From: Chryseobacterium sp.
Lineage (GTDB): Bacteria > Bacteroidota > Bacteroidia > Flavobacteriales > Weeksellaceae
DNA length: 43,174 nucleotides
Assembly: GCA_027492795.1 (NCBI GenBank)
Contig: JAPUEB010000039.1
Coordinates: 1-43,174 of the forward strand
Direction: 5' to 3'
Part shown: one piece after another, positions 16,383 through 25,083 of the stretch
Numbering within the stretch: the stretch's first letter is position 1
Layout of the letters: each line of letters starts with the position of its first letter
The notes under the pieces: generated by a model
What the model saw: the letters and a program-made list of their open reading frames with translations, nothing else
What the model was told of the DNA's origin: nothing
The model's database searches: none
Position numbers and translations under genes: made by a program

Positions 16383-16705
16383 TTAGAAAACATTTCCTGT
16401 AAAATTTTTAACACTTCGTTTTGCTCCTTCTCTTTTAAAATCGCTAATTTATTTTTAATTCGGCTTTTGTCAATCGTTCGTATTTGGTCTAATACAATTT
16501 GACCTTTTCTATTTTTCACGGTGCAATTGACTCTTGAAGGATAATTTTTAATTGTGGAAGTCAGCGGTGCAACAATAACAGTTTTCAGCGCATCGTTCAT
16601 TTCATCTGCAGAAATAATAACTGCAGGTCTTGTTTTATTGATTTCGCTTCCTTTCGTCGGGTCGAATTCTATAAAATAAATTTCAAAACGTTTTACCAAG
16701 TCCAT
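16379..16705 (-). CDS. MazF/PemK-type mRNA interferase toxin
   Basis: 108 residues, the standard MazF length. The core motifs are present: FEIYFIEFDPTKGSEINKTRPAVIIS, with the conserved arginine of KTRPAVI; VIVAPLTSTIK; and the loop GQIVLDQIRTIDKSRI carrying the catalytic-side Q-I-R-T. It should cut mRNA at a short sequence until bound by the antitoxin. It overlaps the antitoxin gene by 13 bases and the dgt start by 4 bases, making a tight three-gene unit. The cleavage site cannot be predicted. Confidence 0.92.
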   Translation of the reverse strand: MDLVKRFEIYFIEFDPTKGSEINKTRPAVIISADEMNDALKTVIVAPLTSTIKNYPSRVNCTVKNRKGQIVLDQIRTIDKSRIKNKLAILKEKEQNEVLKILQEMFSK

Positions 16706-16944
16706 TCTTCGTCGTCAAAATCGTTAGGAAATTCAATGATTTCTTCATCGTCTTTTAAAGAACCTGCTTTCAAAAATTGTTCTTCCCAATTTTTTCTGGG
16801 TTCAACTATTTTTTTGATTAAGATTTTATCGCCTTCTACATAAAGTTGCAACTCGTCTTTAGGCTCTATATTCAGTGCTTCAAGCATTTTTTTGTTGATG
16901 ATAATTCCTGAGGAATTTCCTATTTTTCTGATTTTAGTTGTCAT
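16693..16944 (-). CDS. MazE-type antitoxin (AbrB/SpoVT fold)
   Basis: 83 residues. An N-terminal swapped-hairpin DNA-binding domain (about 3-50: IRKIGNSSGIIINKKMLEALNIEPKDELQLYVEGDKILI) is followed by an acidic tail (DDEEIIEFPNDFDDEEW) that would occupy the MazF groove. First gene of the mazE-mazF-dgt operon. A palindrome overlapping the promoter is the likely autoregulatory operator. Confidence 0.92.
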   Translation of the reverse strand: MTTKIRKIGNSSGIIINKKMLEALNIEPKDELQLYVEGDKILIKKIVEPRKNWEEQFLKAGSLKDDEEIIEFPNDFDDEEWTW

Positions 16945-16958
16945 ATCAAAAATTTTAT

Positions 16959-16989
16959 CAAAGTTATAACATTATTATAACATTAACAA
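16959..16989 (-). promoter_or_regulatory. mazEF-dgt promoter with palindromic operator
   Basis: On the minus strand TTG (16987-16989) is followed after 20 bases by TAACTTTG (16959-16966), a full match to TAnnTTTG. The spacer carries the inverted repeat GTTATAA-TAATG-TTATAAC (16963-16981), which overlaps the -10 element, an ideal place for antitoxin repression. The expected transcription start is about 9 bases before the mazE ATG. Confidence 0.7.
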
Positions 16990-17046
16990 ATATCATCTTT
17001 CACATTTTGAATAATTCCGTAAATTTAATCATTAAAACTTCTTCCG

Positions 17047-18141
17047 ATGAAATCTTACCATTTTCTTATTTTATTAGCACTTTTTTCCTGCAAAAAAGAC
17101 TCAGAAACAAAGAAAACTGAGAAAGAAGCCGAAAACCAATGCTTCATCGTGAGGGAAGGAATTAATTTTGATGAAAAAACTAAAAAATACGTTCCTCCAA
17201 CCAACGAAGACATTCTGAAAAATCTGCCGAAACATATTCATCAAAAGCAATTGAGTGATTTTGAAAAATTCAATTATGACCAGAAAAAAACGGATGAACT
17301 GAAAGCAAAAGAGAAAGAATATTTTGCTTCTTCTGCTTACAAAACCAAATTTTCTGAGTGGATAAAATCACTTCCGGAGTTTAATTATCTTTCTATCAAT
17401 CAAAATTTTACATTAGCCGAAAACAAATACGGACTTTGGTTGATTGAGAAAATTGGAAACGATTTCAAGCCTTATTTTTTAGGTATTTCTCAAGATTTTT
17501 ATTTGAATGATTTTTATGGAAAAGACCAAAGTTTTCTGCAAAACAACCGATTTGTAGCAACAGGAACTTTGGTTAACGTTCAGCGTTTGTCGCGCGTTCC
17601 GATGCTCCCGAAATATGAAGTTTTGAAAGACGGTTTAGAATTTTCTATTGACTTAAAAGATATTAAAAAAGACAGTGATAACGATGGTTTCAACGATTTA
17701 TTTGAAAATTTCATTGGTTTAAATCCTAATTCAAAAGATACAGACGGCGATGGAATTTCAGATTTTGAAGACAGCAATCCGAAATTCAAATCTGAAACCT
17801 CAAAGTTTGCATCAATGTATGAATCGATTGCTGATGAACCATCAGAAAAATTCAATTATTCTTTTACTGAAATTTTAACAGATTGTTCTTATTTTCAAAA
17901 CATCAATCCGAAAAAGAGAAAAGTTTTGGTGTATAAAACTGAAGATCAAAATCCATTAAAAAAAGATGTTCTCGACCATTTTTTTCCAAGAAAATACAGC
18001 AAAATGAAAACCTACAAAAATTATCCTGAGGTTTATTTTATGGATTTTTCAGACGCTAGTGGTGACGGAACGATTTCTGCGGAATTTAAAGACGGAAAAT
18101 GGAAAGTTGATAAAAAATATACGCTGACTTTCGGAGTTTGA
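17047..18141 (+). CDS. Lipoprotein with thrombospondin type-3 calcium repeats
   Basis: 364 residues. A short lipoprotein signal (MKSYHFLILLALFSC, lipidated C15) is followed by a Lys/Glu-rich linker. Residues about 215-245 hold two adjacent calcium loops, DSDNDGFNDLFE and DTDGDGISDFED, as in thrombospondin type-3 repeats. The C-terminal third has no recognised fold. It is probably an envelope lipoprotein; function unknown. It is divergent from the mazEF-dgt operon, and a poor TAAATTTA -10-like element lies at about 17020. Confidence 0.85.
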   Translation: MKSYHFLILLALFSCKKDSETKKTEKEAENQCFIVREGINFDEKTKKYVPPTNEDILKNLPKHIHQKQLSDFEKFNYDQKKTDELKAKEKEYFASSAYKTKFSEWIKSLPEFNYLSINQNFTLAENKYGLWLIEKIGNDFKPYFLGISQDFYLNDFYGKDQSFLQNNRFVATGTLVNVQRLSRVPMLPKYEVLKDGLEFSIDLKDIKKDSDNDGFNDLFENFIGLNPNSKDTDGDGISDFEDSNPKFKSETSKFASMYESIADEPSEKFNYSFTEILTDCSYFQNINPKKRKVLVYKTEDQNPLKKDVLDHFFPRKYSKMKTYKNYPEVYFMDFSDASGDGTISAEFKDGKWKVDKKYTLTFGV

Positions 18142-18148
18142 TTTTTAT

Positions 18149-18414
18149 AACCACAAAAGTCACAAAAGATTATTGAATAATTTATCTAAGTTGAATTATA
18201 CTATTTTTAAAAGTTCACAATAGTTTGAAAATCAAAGATTTTCATTAAAAAAATCTTTAGTACATGACAAAAAATTAAATTTTAACCACAAAAGTCACAA
18301 AAGTAATTGATTACCAAAGACATAATATTTTTTTAAGTTAAAATAAGTCTACATGCAAATCTTATTTTCCCTTTAAAAAGTTGATTTTTAAACTTTTGTG
18401 ACTTTTGTGGTTTC
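18149..18414. repeat. Inverted-repeat element with doubled CACAAAAG arms
   Basis: This fills most of the 354-base gap 18142-18495. Arm words ACCACAAAAGTCACAAAAG occur in direct orientation at 18150-18168 and 18285-18303, and inverted at 18392-18411. Each arm is a doubled CACAAAAG(T) word. The interior is AT-rich with no ORF. One left arm plus the right arm forms a 130-base palindromic unit, suggesting a duplicated or nested insertion. Confidence 0.7.
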
Positions 18415-18437
18415 AAAAATTGTCATGTATTGAAAAA

Positions 18438-18461
18438 AAATCCCGAAAAATTTCGGGATTT
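18438..18461 (-). terminator. gcvP transcription terminator
   Basis: Stem AAATCCCGAAA / TTTCGGGATTT with a 2-base loop, followed on the minus strand by a run of eight T. It lies 34 bases after the gcvP stop. Confidence 0.85.
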
Positions 18462-18495
18462 CACTTGTATCTTTTGCCTTGTATCTTGGCTCTTT

Positions 18496-21354
18496 TTACA
18501 TATAACTTTCCATCGGCTCGCAAGTACAAACCAAGTTTCTGTCGCCAAACGCATCATCAACACGAGAAACTGATGCGAAAAACTTGTGATCGCGAACCCA
18601 ATCCAACGGATAAGCTGCTTTTTCGCGGCTGTATGGTTTGTCCCAAGAATCGGAAATCACCACCTGTTCTGTATGTGGCGCATTTTTCAGAACGTTATTA
18701 GCTGAATCTGCTTCACCAGAAGCAATTTCATCAATTTCTTTTTTGATGCTGATTAAAGCTTCAGCAAAACGATCGATTTCTTCTTTGCTTTCAGATTCTG
18801 TTGGCTCAATCATTAACGTTCCGGCAACCGGAAAAGATACTGTTGGAGCATGAAAACCGTAGTCCATCAAACGTTTTGCAACGTCTGCAACTTCTATTCC
18901 GAGTGGTTTGTATTGACGGAAATCTACGATACATTCGTGTGCAACTCTTCCGTTTTCGTTTTGATACAAAATTTGGAAATGTTCGGCTAATTTTTCTTTC
19001 AAATAATTGGCATTAAGAATTGCATATTCCGTAGCTTTTTTCAAACCAGAAGTTCCCAACATTTTTATATATGCATAAGAAATATTTAATACCAATGAAG
19101 ATCCGAAAGGTGCTGCAGAAATGGCTTCAATAGCTTCTTTTCCACCAATTTTAATGTTTGGATTTGAGGGTAAGAATGGAACTAAATGTTTCGCCACACA
19201 AATAGGACCAACTCCAGGACCGCCTCCTCCGTGAGGAATTGCGAAAGTTTTATGCAAATTTAAGTGACAAACATCCGCACCGATAATTCCTGGACTGGTG
19301 TAACCAACCTGTGCATTCATATTGGCACCGTCCATATAAATTTGTCCGCCGTTATCGTGAACTACTTTTGTAATTTCTTTAATATTAGCATCGAAAAATC
19401 CGTAGGTTGAAGGATACGTAATCATCGCAGCAGAAAGATTTTCCTTGTGTTCTTCGGCTTTAGCTTTGAAATCTTCTAAATCGATTTCTCCATTTTCGAG
19501 GTTTTTTACAACCACTACTTTCATTCCTGCCAAAACTGCGGAAGCCGGATTGGTTCCGTGCGCAGATTGTGGAATTAAAACAATATTTCTGTGTTTATCA
19601 CCTCTGGATTTGTGATATTCTCTAATCACCATCAAACCTGCATATTCTCCTTGTGCGCCAGAATTTGGCTGCAAAGAAGTTCCTGCAAATCCTGTAATTT
19701 CTGCTAAATCTTTTTCCAGTTCTTTAATCATTTCCTGATAACCTCCTGCTTGTTCGGTTGGAACAAAAGGATGCACACTTCCCCATTCTGCCCAAGAAAG
19801 TGGCAACATTTGCGTTGCAGCGTTCAGTTTCATCGTGCAAGAACCAAGAGAAATCATAGAATGAGTTAAAGACAGGTCTTTTCTCTCCAAACGCTTGATG
19901 TAGCGCATCAATTCAGTTTCTGTATGGTATTTATTGAAAACTTCTTCGGTAAGAATTTCGTCTTTTCTTAAAAGTTCGGTTGGAATTGTAATTTTTTCGC
20001 GATAATTTAATCTGAAAGACTGTTTGTCCATAAATTGGGCAAAAGCTGCAAAAAGTCGCTGCAATTTCTCCATCGTAGAAGTTTCGTTGATGGAAATGCT
20101 GATGATACCTTCTGTAAAATAATTTAGGTTGATTTTATGATCGCGCATCAATCGCATTAAATTATGTTTCTGTTCCTCGTGAACTCGAATTTTAACCGTA
20201 TCGAAAACTGGTTCTTCCACAACATCGTAGCCCAAAATTTTCAATCCTTCATGCAAAGCATTCATTTTGTAATGAATTTGGTCTGCAATAAAATTAAGAC
20301 CAGAAGAACCATGATAAACAGCATACATAGAAGCCATTACTGCCAATAAAACTTGTGCCGTGCAAATATTGGAAGTTGCTTTTTCCCTCTTAATATGTTG
20401 CTCTCTCGTTTGCAAAGCCATTCTCAAGGCACGTTTTCCGTACATATCTTGCGAAACGCCGATAATTCTTCCCGGAATATCACGTTTATAGTCTTCCTTA
20501 CAAGCAAAAAACGCAGCGTGAGGACCACCGTAACCTAAAGGAATTCCAAAACGTTGTGTAGTTCCTACAGCGCAATCTGCACCTAGATCGGCAGGAGATT
20601 TTAATTTTACCAAAGCCAAAGGATCACAAGCTACAACTACTTGAAGATCATTTTCTTTGTAATATTTTATGTTTTCTGAATAATCTAAAACAATTCCGTT
20701 TTTACCGGGATATTGTAGCAAAACCCCAAAATAACTGTCGTTAAACTGATGATTTCTGTGATTTCCGATGATGATATCGATTCCTAAACCTTCCGCTTTC
20801 GTCTTTAAAACGGCAATTGTTTGCGGAAGAACCAAATCTGACACGAAAAATTTGCGGGCTTCCACTTTTTTCTGATCTTTTGTTCTTGTTCCGAAAAACA
20901 TGCTCATCGCTTCTGCAGCCGCAGTAGATTCATCTAAAAGAGAAGCGTTTGCCAACGGAAAACCGGTAAGATTTGCCACCAAAGTTTGATAATTAAGCAA
21001 AGCTTCCAAACGTCCTTGTGCAATTTCTGCCTGATAAGGGGTGTAAGCTGTATACCAACTCGGGTTTTCCAAAATATTTCTCTGAATTGGCGACGGCAAA
21101 ATGCTGTTATGATATCCAAAACCGATATACGTGTCAAAATTTAAGTTTTTTGCAGCCAATTCTCCGGAATGGATCAACATTTCGTATTCTGAAAGAGGTT
21201 CGGAAATATTCAGCTCATTTTCCAAACGGATGGAAGCGGGAATGGTTTGCGAAATCAGTTCATCAATAGAAGAAATGCCTACTTTCTCCAGCATTTCCTT
21301 TTTAGCGGCTTCGTTCAGGGAAATGTGGCGGTTTACAAACTGGGTTGTATTCAT
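18496..21354 (-). CDS. gcvP: Glycine dehydrogenase (decarboxylating), P-protein
   Basis: 952 residues, a single-chain P-protein as in other Bacteroidetes, with two homologous halves. The N-terminal half starts RHISLNEAAKKEML; the C-terminal half carries the PLP lysine near 703 in LNLHKTFAIPHGGGGPGVGP. It decarboxylates glycine and passes the aminomethyl group to lipoyl-H protein in the glycine cleavage system. No gcvT or gcvH is nearby. A promoter (TTG-N20-TAATTTTA, 21389-21419) lies about 30 bases upstream of the ATG. I see no glycine riboswitch in the leader, which is too short for one. Confidence 0.97.
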   Translation of the reverse strand: MNTTQFVNRHISLNEAAKKEMLEKVGISSIDELISQTIPASIRLENELNISEPLSEYEMLIHSGELAAKNLNFDTYIGFGYHNSILPSPIQRNILENPSWYTAYTPYQAEIAQGRLEALLNYQTLVANLTGFPLANASLLDESTAAAEAMSMFFGTRTKDQKKVEARKFFVSDLVLPQTIAVLKTKAEGLGIDIIIGNHRNHQFNDSYFGVLLQYPGKNGIVLDYSENIKYYKENDLQVVVACDPLALVKLKSPADLGADCAVGTTQRFGIPLGYGGPHAAFFACKEDYKRDIPGRIIGVSQDMYGKRALRMALQTREQHIKREKATSNICTAQVLLAVMASMYAVYHGSSGLNFIADQIHYKMNALHEGLKILGYDVVEEPVFDTVKIRVHEEQKHNLMRLMRDHKINLNYFTEGIISISINETSTMEKLQRLFAAFAQFMDKQSFRLNYREKITIPTELLRKDEILTEEVFNKYHTETELMRYIKRLERKDLSLTHSMISLGSCTMKLNAATQMLPLSWAEWGSVHPFVPTEQAGGYQEMIKELEKDLAEITGFAGTSLQPNSGAQGEYAGLMVIREYHKSRGDKHRNIVLIPQSAHGTNPASAVLAGMKVVVVKNLENGEIDLEDFKAKAEEHKENLSAAMITYPSTYGFFDANIKEITKVVHDNGGQIYMDGANMNAQVGYTSPGIIGADVCHLNLHKTFAIPHGGGGPGVGPICVAKHLVPFLPSNPNIKIGGKEAIEAISAAPFGSSLVLNISYAYIKMLGTSGLKKATEYAILNANYLKEKLAEHFQILYQNENGRVAHECIVDFRQYKPLGIEVADVAKRLMDYGFHAPTVSFPVAGTLMIEPTESESKEEIDRFAEALISIKKEIDEIASGEADSANNVLKNAPHTEQVVISDSWDKPYSREKAAYPLDWVRDHKFFASVSRVDDAFGDRNLVCTCEPMESYM

Positions 21355-21388
21355 GTTTAAAAAGATTTATTTAAAGAATATAGATTGG

Positions 21389-21419
21389 TAAAATTACGGA
21401 TTTTTCGGCTTTTTTACAA
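21389..21419 (-). promoter_or_regulatory. gcvP promoter (TTG-N20-TAATTTTA)
   Basis: Minus-strand TTG at 21417-21419 and TAATTTTA at 21389-21396, separated by 20 bases. Predicted leader about 29 bases. Confidence 0.6.
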
Positions 21420-21454
21420 CTCACAAAATCAACATAAAAATTCAGTTTCTTATT

Positions 21455-21484
21455 TTGAATTATTCTAAATTAGATTTATATTTG
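21455..21484 (+). promoter_or_regulatory. Promoter of the cysteine-rich small gene (TTG-N19-TATATTTG)
   Basis: TTG at 21455-21457, exactly 19 bases, then TATATTTG at 21477-21484: a full consensus match. The ATG begins only 4 bases later, so the transcript should be leaderless or nearly so. Confidence 0.75.
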
Positions 21485-21488
21485 CATT

Positions 21489-21641
21489 ATGAATTTTCAA
21501 ACAGTTCCTTTTAAAATTGCTCCATTAACACCTGTATTTGAGTGTTCTGAAGAAATGTATTGCGATAAGAAAAAATGCTGTAAAAAATTTAAAAAGGGAA
21601 AACGTTGCAAAAAGTGTCCGGGAAGATTGAAAATGGCTTAA
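21489..21641 (+). CDS. Cysteine-rich 50-residue protein, function unknown
   Basis: ATG to TAA, 50 residues: an N-terminal neutral stretch ([18 protein letters not shown]), then a Cys/Lys-rich half with six cysteines at 19, 25, 30, 31, 40 and 43 ([23 protein letters not shown]). The spacing C-x5-C-x4-CC-x8-C-x2-C suggests a small metal-binding knot or nucleic-acid-binding ribbon. A perfect promoter sits directly upstream and the predicted mRNA is nearly leaderless, strongly favouring a real gene. Its stop overlaps by 4 bases the stop of the convergent J-domain gene. I do not recognise a named family. Confidence 0.8.
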   Translation: MNFQTVPFKIAPLTPVFECSEEMYCDKKKCCKKFKKGKRCKKCPGRLKMA

Positions 21642-22303
21642 CTACTCAATAAAAAATAAAGAGCTAAAGCAAGAAACACAACTGCCAGAATAATTTTCAA
21701 CATTTTAGCTGTATTTTCTGGTTTTTGAACTTGAGAATTTTCTTTAGGTCTGAAAAGCTCTTCCACATTGTCCCGAAAACGCTCTCTTTCGCTCTCAAAA
21801 ACCTCTGTAATCGTAATTCCCTGAACAGCAGTTTGCCTTGTAACAGAATTGGTTGCGTGTAGAATTAGCACAAATTTACCACCTTGAAATTCATTTATTT
21901 TAAAAGTTCGTTCGCCATACGTTTTTTCTAAACCAAAAGGCAGGATTTTCACCACATCTGCATTAATGGTGTTCCATTTTATAGTAACTTGCTCCCCTTT
22001 TACCGCATGAATTTTTGTGGAGGAAAATGTTTTGATGGAAGGCGGCGAAGTGTTGCGATAACTTCTGCGTCCTGAAACAAACTGCTCATCATAATTTCTT
22101 CTTTTTCCAGAATCACTCAGTGTTTCGTAAGCTTCCTGAACTTCCCGAAACCGGTTTGCAAAATATTCGTCGTTCTCGTTTTTATCGGGATGATATTTCA
22201 GGGAAAGTTTTCGATAGGCCTTTTTGATGTCGTCTTCCGTCGCATCATTGTTAATACCGAGAAAATAATAATAGTCTTTCAAAAAACTTGAATTTTGAAG
22301 CAA
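21638..22303 (-). CDS. J-domain protein with Ig-like domain and C-terminal membrane anchor
   Basis: 221 residues. The J domain (about 10-75) has the HPD motif at 38-40 ([13 protein letters not shown]). There is no Gly/Phe region or zinc domain, so it is not canonical DnaJ. Residues about 90-165 look like a beta-sandwich ([20 protein letters not shown]..., [11 protein letters not shown]), and a single TM segment sits at the extreme C terminus (about 202-219). It should recruit DnaK to the inner membrane face by a tail anchor. The client is unknown. No dnaK is adjacent. Confidence 0.9.
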   Translation of the reverse strand: MLQNSSFLKDYYYFLGINNDATEDDIKKAYRKLSLKYHPDKNENDEYFANRFREVQEAYETLSDSGKRRNYDEQFVSGRRSYRNTSPPSIKTFSSTKIHAVKGEQVTIKWNTINADVVKILPFGLEKTYGERTFKINEFQGGKFVLILHATNSVTRQTAVQGITITEVFESERERFRDNVEELFRPKENSQVQKPENTAKMLKIILAVVFLALALYFLLSS

Positions 22304-23157
22304 AAATAAAGATTTTCATGGTATAAAAGATTTCAAATTACAAATTGCATTAATTAGAGCTTGTTCAAATCTTTCAAAATAAACCTTAATTTGTTTACCC
22401 CAACCCTAAAAGGAGCAAATTAAGGTTTATTTTGAGGGTAATTTTCCACCCATGTCATCCTGAGCACAGACGAAAAGTCTGCGAACACAGTTCACGAAGG
22501 AAGGATTGGGGAAAAGAAAATTTCTGATACTAAATTTCTAAAATAGAAAATTTAAACAATCTCTTATTTTTTTAAATTTCAGCAGTTTTCAAAAAAAGTT
22601 GCAGAGCGACGATATATTGGTAGCAGAAGGTTGGAACGAAAAATGCGGAGCGCCAGAGGCGCGACTTATTGGTTTTGGGAATTTTTTTTTTTGAAAATCT
22701 CTCCTCAATTCTTTTTATTTCTTAATTGAATCTGCGAACCTTCGGCTTCGTAACACAAAAAATACCTAGTTTGGAGAAAAAAGCGCAATTACTTTTCAAA
22801 AGAAGCAATTCCCTCGTTTTTAGCCCTGATTGCAACGGCATCCTTTTTTGGTGATTTCGAAATTTGATTTCTAGAACTCAACTTCTATCACCAAAAAAGA
22901 TATAGTGGAAAGCAGGACCAAGTTTTCAAAAGAATTACAAATCTGGTTGCTCCTAAAAACTGTTTGCCAGGAAATCGCAGATTCGGCGTAGCCAATGTGC
23001 GAATTTTTTTATTTTTTTTCCTGAGATTGAAATCGCAGGCTAGAAAATCGGTCGTTGCTACGCAACTTATTAAAAAAATCAAAAAAAAGAGATTTGAAAA
23101 AAACTTCAAACCTCAATTCGTATTTCTAATTTCGTAATTCGTAATTCGTAATTCAGC
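22304..23157. repeat. 854-base non-coding nest of several repeat families
   Basis: No supported gene. Contents from left: a perfect 19-base inverted repeat (22375-22393 and 22416-22434, CAAAATAAACCTTAATTTG); a TGTCATCCTGAGC-type repeat at about 22453 with a CAGAC/GTCTG hairpin; two related units GCGACGATATATTGGTAG (about 22606) and GCGCCAGAGGCGCGACTTATTGG (about 22650, quoted only in part); a 12-base inverted repeat TTTTTTGGTGAT at 22844-22855 with its partner at 22887-22898; small GTTGC/GCAAC-type hairpins near 23055; and a tandem AATTCGT repeat at 23126-23154 next to the dnaN stop. Several families look nested or partly decayed. Confidence 0.65.
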
Positions 23158-24285
23158 CTACATTCCGATTACCGGCATCGAAAGCATCAAAAGATGTTCG
23201 TTATCTTCCAGCCCGTCAACAGGTTCTACAATTCCTGGACGGTTTGGCTGCGACATTTTCATCGTGATATCGTCGGAAGCGAGTACGGAAAGCATTTCTG
23301 TAAGAAATTTTGAGCTGAAACCGATGTTGATGTCTTCACCATTATAATCGCAAGGAACCTGCATATCTGCTTTGTTGGCGTATTCTGTATCTTCTGCGTG
23401 AAGGTGAAGAAGATTTCCGGAAAGCTTGAATCGCACCTGATTGGTCGATTTGTTTGACATGATAGACGCTCTTCTGATAGCATTCAACAAAAGATTTCTG
23501 TTAATCGTAAGAATATTCGGGTTTTCTTTCGGAATTACGGCGGAATAATTTGGATATTTCCCATCGATTAATCGGCAAATCCAAATATTATTTCCAAAAG
23601 TGAATTTTGCCATATTTTCGCTGAATTCAATGTTTACATCATCGTTAGAGTTTGCTAAAATTCCCTTAAAAATATTCAAAGGTTTTTTCGGCATGATAAA
23701 TTCCATCGGCTCAGAAATCAAATCGGTTCTTTTGTAAACCACCAAACGGTGAGAATCGGTAGAAACAAAGTTGGTTTCATCTTCTTTAAACTGAAACAAA
23801 ACTCCCGTCATTACAGGTCTTAAAGAATCGTTGGAAGTAGCAAAAAGTGTATTGGTAAGCGCTTCTGAAAGAACTCCTGCTGGAATTTTCACGCTTTGTG
23901 AAGCATCAAATTCTGGAAGTTCAGGATAATCTTCCGCATTGTCCAAAGCAACAGCGAAATTGTCTTTTTCGTCTAAAATTTCAAGTAAACTTCCCGTTCC
24001 TTCTGCGTTGTCTTTCACAGAAAGCGTCAAAGGTTGTTCGCCATAAGTTTTTACAAAATCCTGAAAAATTTTTGCCGGAACTGCGAATTTACCAGTATCG
24101 TCGGACTTTACTTCCAATGATGTAATTAAGGTAGTTTCGCCGTCGGAAGCGGTTATTTTTAAGTTGTTTTCTTCTAATTCAAAAAGGTAATTTTCCAGTA
24201 TTGGACGCGATTGCGAGCTCGAAATCACTCCACTAACGGTTTGCAGGGCTTTCTGCAATTCTCCACTTGAAACGATAAACTTCAT
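23158..24285 (-). CDS. dnaN: DNA polymerase III beta subunit (sliding clamp)
   Basis: 375 residues, the normal length, opening MKFIVSSGELQKALQTVSGVISS and ending near PVIGM, with the three repeated clamp domains. The dimeric ring tethers polymerase III to DNA. As in many Bacteroidetes it is not next to dnaA. A TATATTTG -10-like element lies about 20 bases before the ATG, and a near DnaA box (TTATCAACA) is further upstream at about 24350. Downstream is the long repeat nest. Confidence 0.97.
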   Translation of the reverse strand: MKFIVSSGELQKALQTVSGVISSSQSRPILENYLFELEENNLKITASDGETTLITSLEVKSDDTGKFAVPAKIFQDFVKTYGEQPLTLSVKDNAEGTGSLLEILDEKDNFAVALDNAEDYPELPEFDASQSVKIPAGVLSEALTNTLFATSNDSLRPVMTGVLFQFKEDETNFVSTDSHRLVVYKRTDLISEPMEFIMPKKPLNIFKGILANSNDDVNIEFSENMAKFTFGNNIWICRLIDGKYPNYSAVIPKENPNILTINRNLLLNAIRRASIMSNKSTNQVRFKLSGNLLHLHAEDTEYANKADMQVPCDYNGEDINIGFSSKFLTEMLSVLASDDITMKMSQPNRPGIVEPVDGLEDNEHLLMLSMPVIGM

Positions 24286-24417
24286 TGTGTATATAAATTT
24301 TTACAAATATATGAAATTGAAGCTGAAAAGGAAAAATTAATGGGGCAAGTTATCAACAAGAAAGGGCAAAATTTCGTTAAAAATTTTAAATATCTTTGCA
24401 AAATACATGATAAAAAT

Positions 24418-24597
24418 TTTACCACAAAAGGAACAAAAGATTTTTACTGTTTAAATGATAACTCCAAATTTTAGTTTTGAGCCGTAGTACACAAAAGTTG
24501 AAAATCTTCGATTTTCGTTTTTGTGTTCTTTACTTTGAATAATATGCTGCAATAAAGGAATGAAAAATTAGAACTTTTGTACCTTTTGTAGTTTTAA
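24418..24597. repeat. Inverted-repeat element with doubled ACAAAAG arms
   Basis: The gap 24286-24645 holds the dnaN promoter side (to about 24360) and this 180-base element. Left arm TTACCACAAAAGGAACAAAAG (quoted in part) starts at 24419; the right arm CTTTTGTACCTTTTGTAG is at 24574-24591. It is the same family as the element at 18149-18414. The interior is AT-rich, with no ORF. Confidence 0.7.
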
Positions 24598-24645
24598 TAA
24601 CATATTTTATTTTTTTTCATCAACTAATTTTGTCAAGATTCTATT

Positions 24646-24999
24646 TTGAAAAAACCTGCACTCCATAAAAGTTTCGGAAATGCCTTTCGCGGAATTATCT
24701 TGATGTTGAAATCGGAGCGAAATTTTCAGATTGAGGTTTTTGCGTTGATTATAAACTTGTTTTTGATTGTTTTTTTTAAATTGAACACAACAGATGTCGC
24801 ACTGATTTTAATCTGCTGTTTTTTGGTTTTAAGCGCAGAAATTTTGAATACGGCAATTGAAAAAACCTGCGATATCATTCAACCAGAATATGATGAACGC
24901 GTAAAATTCATTAAAGATATTTCAGCAGGTGCGGTTTTGATTTTGGCAATTTTATCTGTTTTTGTTGGAATTTTGGTTTATGGAAAATACGTTTTTTAA
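24646..24999 (+). CDS. Diacylglycerol/undecaprenol kinase (DagK family), TTG start
   Basis: 117 residues, typical of the small integral membrane DagK family: an amphipathic N-terminal region (SFGNAFRGIILMLKSERNFQIEVFA), three TM segments, and the catalytic motif SAEILNTAIEKTCD. It phosphorylates diacylglycerol or undecaprenol in the inner membrane. The best start is TTG at 24646; no in-frame ATG is found upstream, and the usual family N terminus begins here. It lies just after a repeat element and converges with purL. Confidence 0.9.
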   Translation: MKKPALHKSFGNAFRGIILMLKSERNFQIEVFALIINLFLIVFFKLNTTDVALILICCFLVLSAEILNTAIEKTCDIIQPEYDERVKFIKDISAGAVLILAILSVFVGILVYGKYVF

Positions 25000-25000
25000 T

Positions 25001-25079
25001 TGTCATTGCGAGGAGGAACGACGAAGCAATCCCAAACTTGAGATTGCTTCACTTCATTTTATTCAGTTCGCAATGACGA
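25001..25079. repeat. TGTCATTGCGAGGAGGAACG-type palindromic repeat
   Basis: A two-level hairpin between the convergent dagK and purL stops. The outer arms are GTCATTGCGA and TTCGCAATGAC, the inner arms GAAGCAATC and GATTGCTTC. This is a widely dispersed bacterial intergenic repeat type. It may also terminate both genes. Confidence 0.75.
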
Positions 25080-25083
25080 AAAC

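Noticed and set aside
21355-21488. Glycine riboswitch upstream of gcvP
   Set aside because: The predicted leader is only about 29 bases and lacks the aptamer motifs.
22888-23109. 73-codon frame with a signal-peptide-like start
   Set aside because: It runs through small hairpins and A-tracts in the repeat nest, with no promoter or family resemblance.
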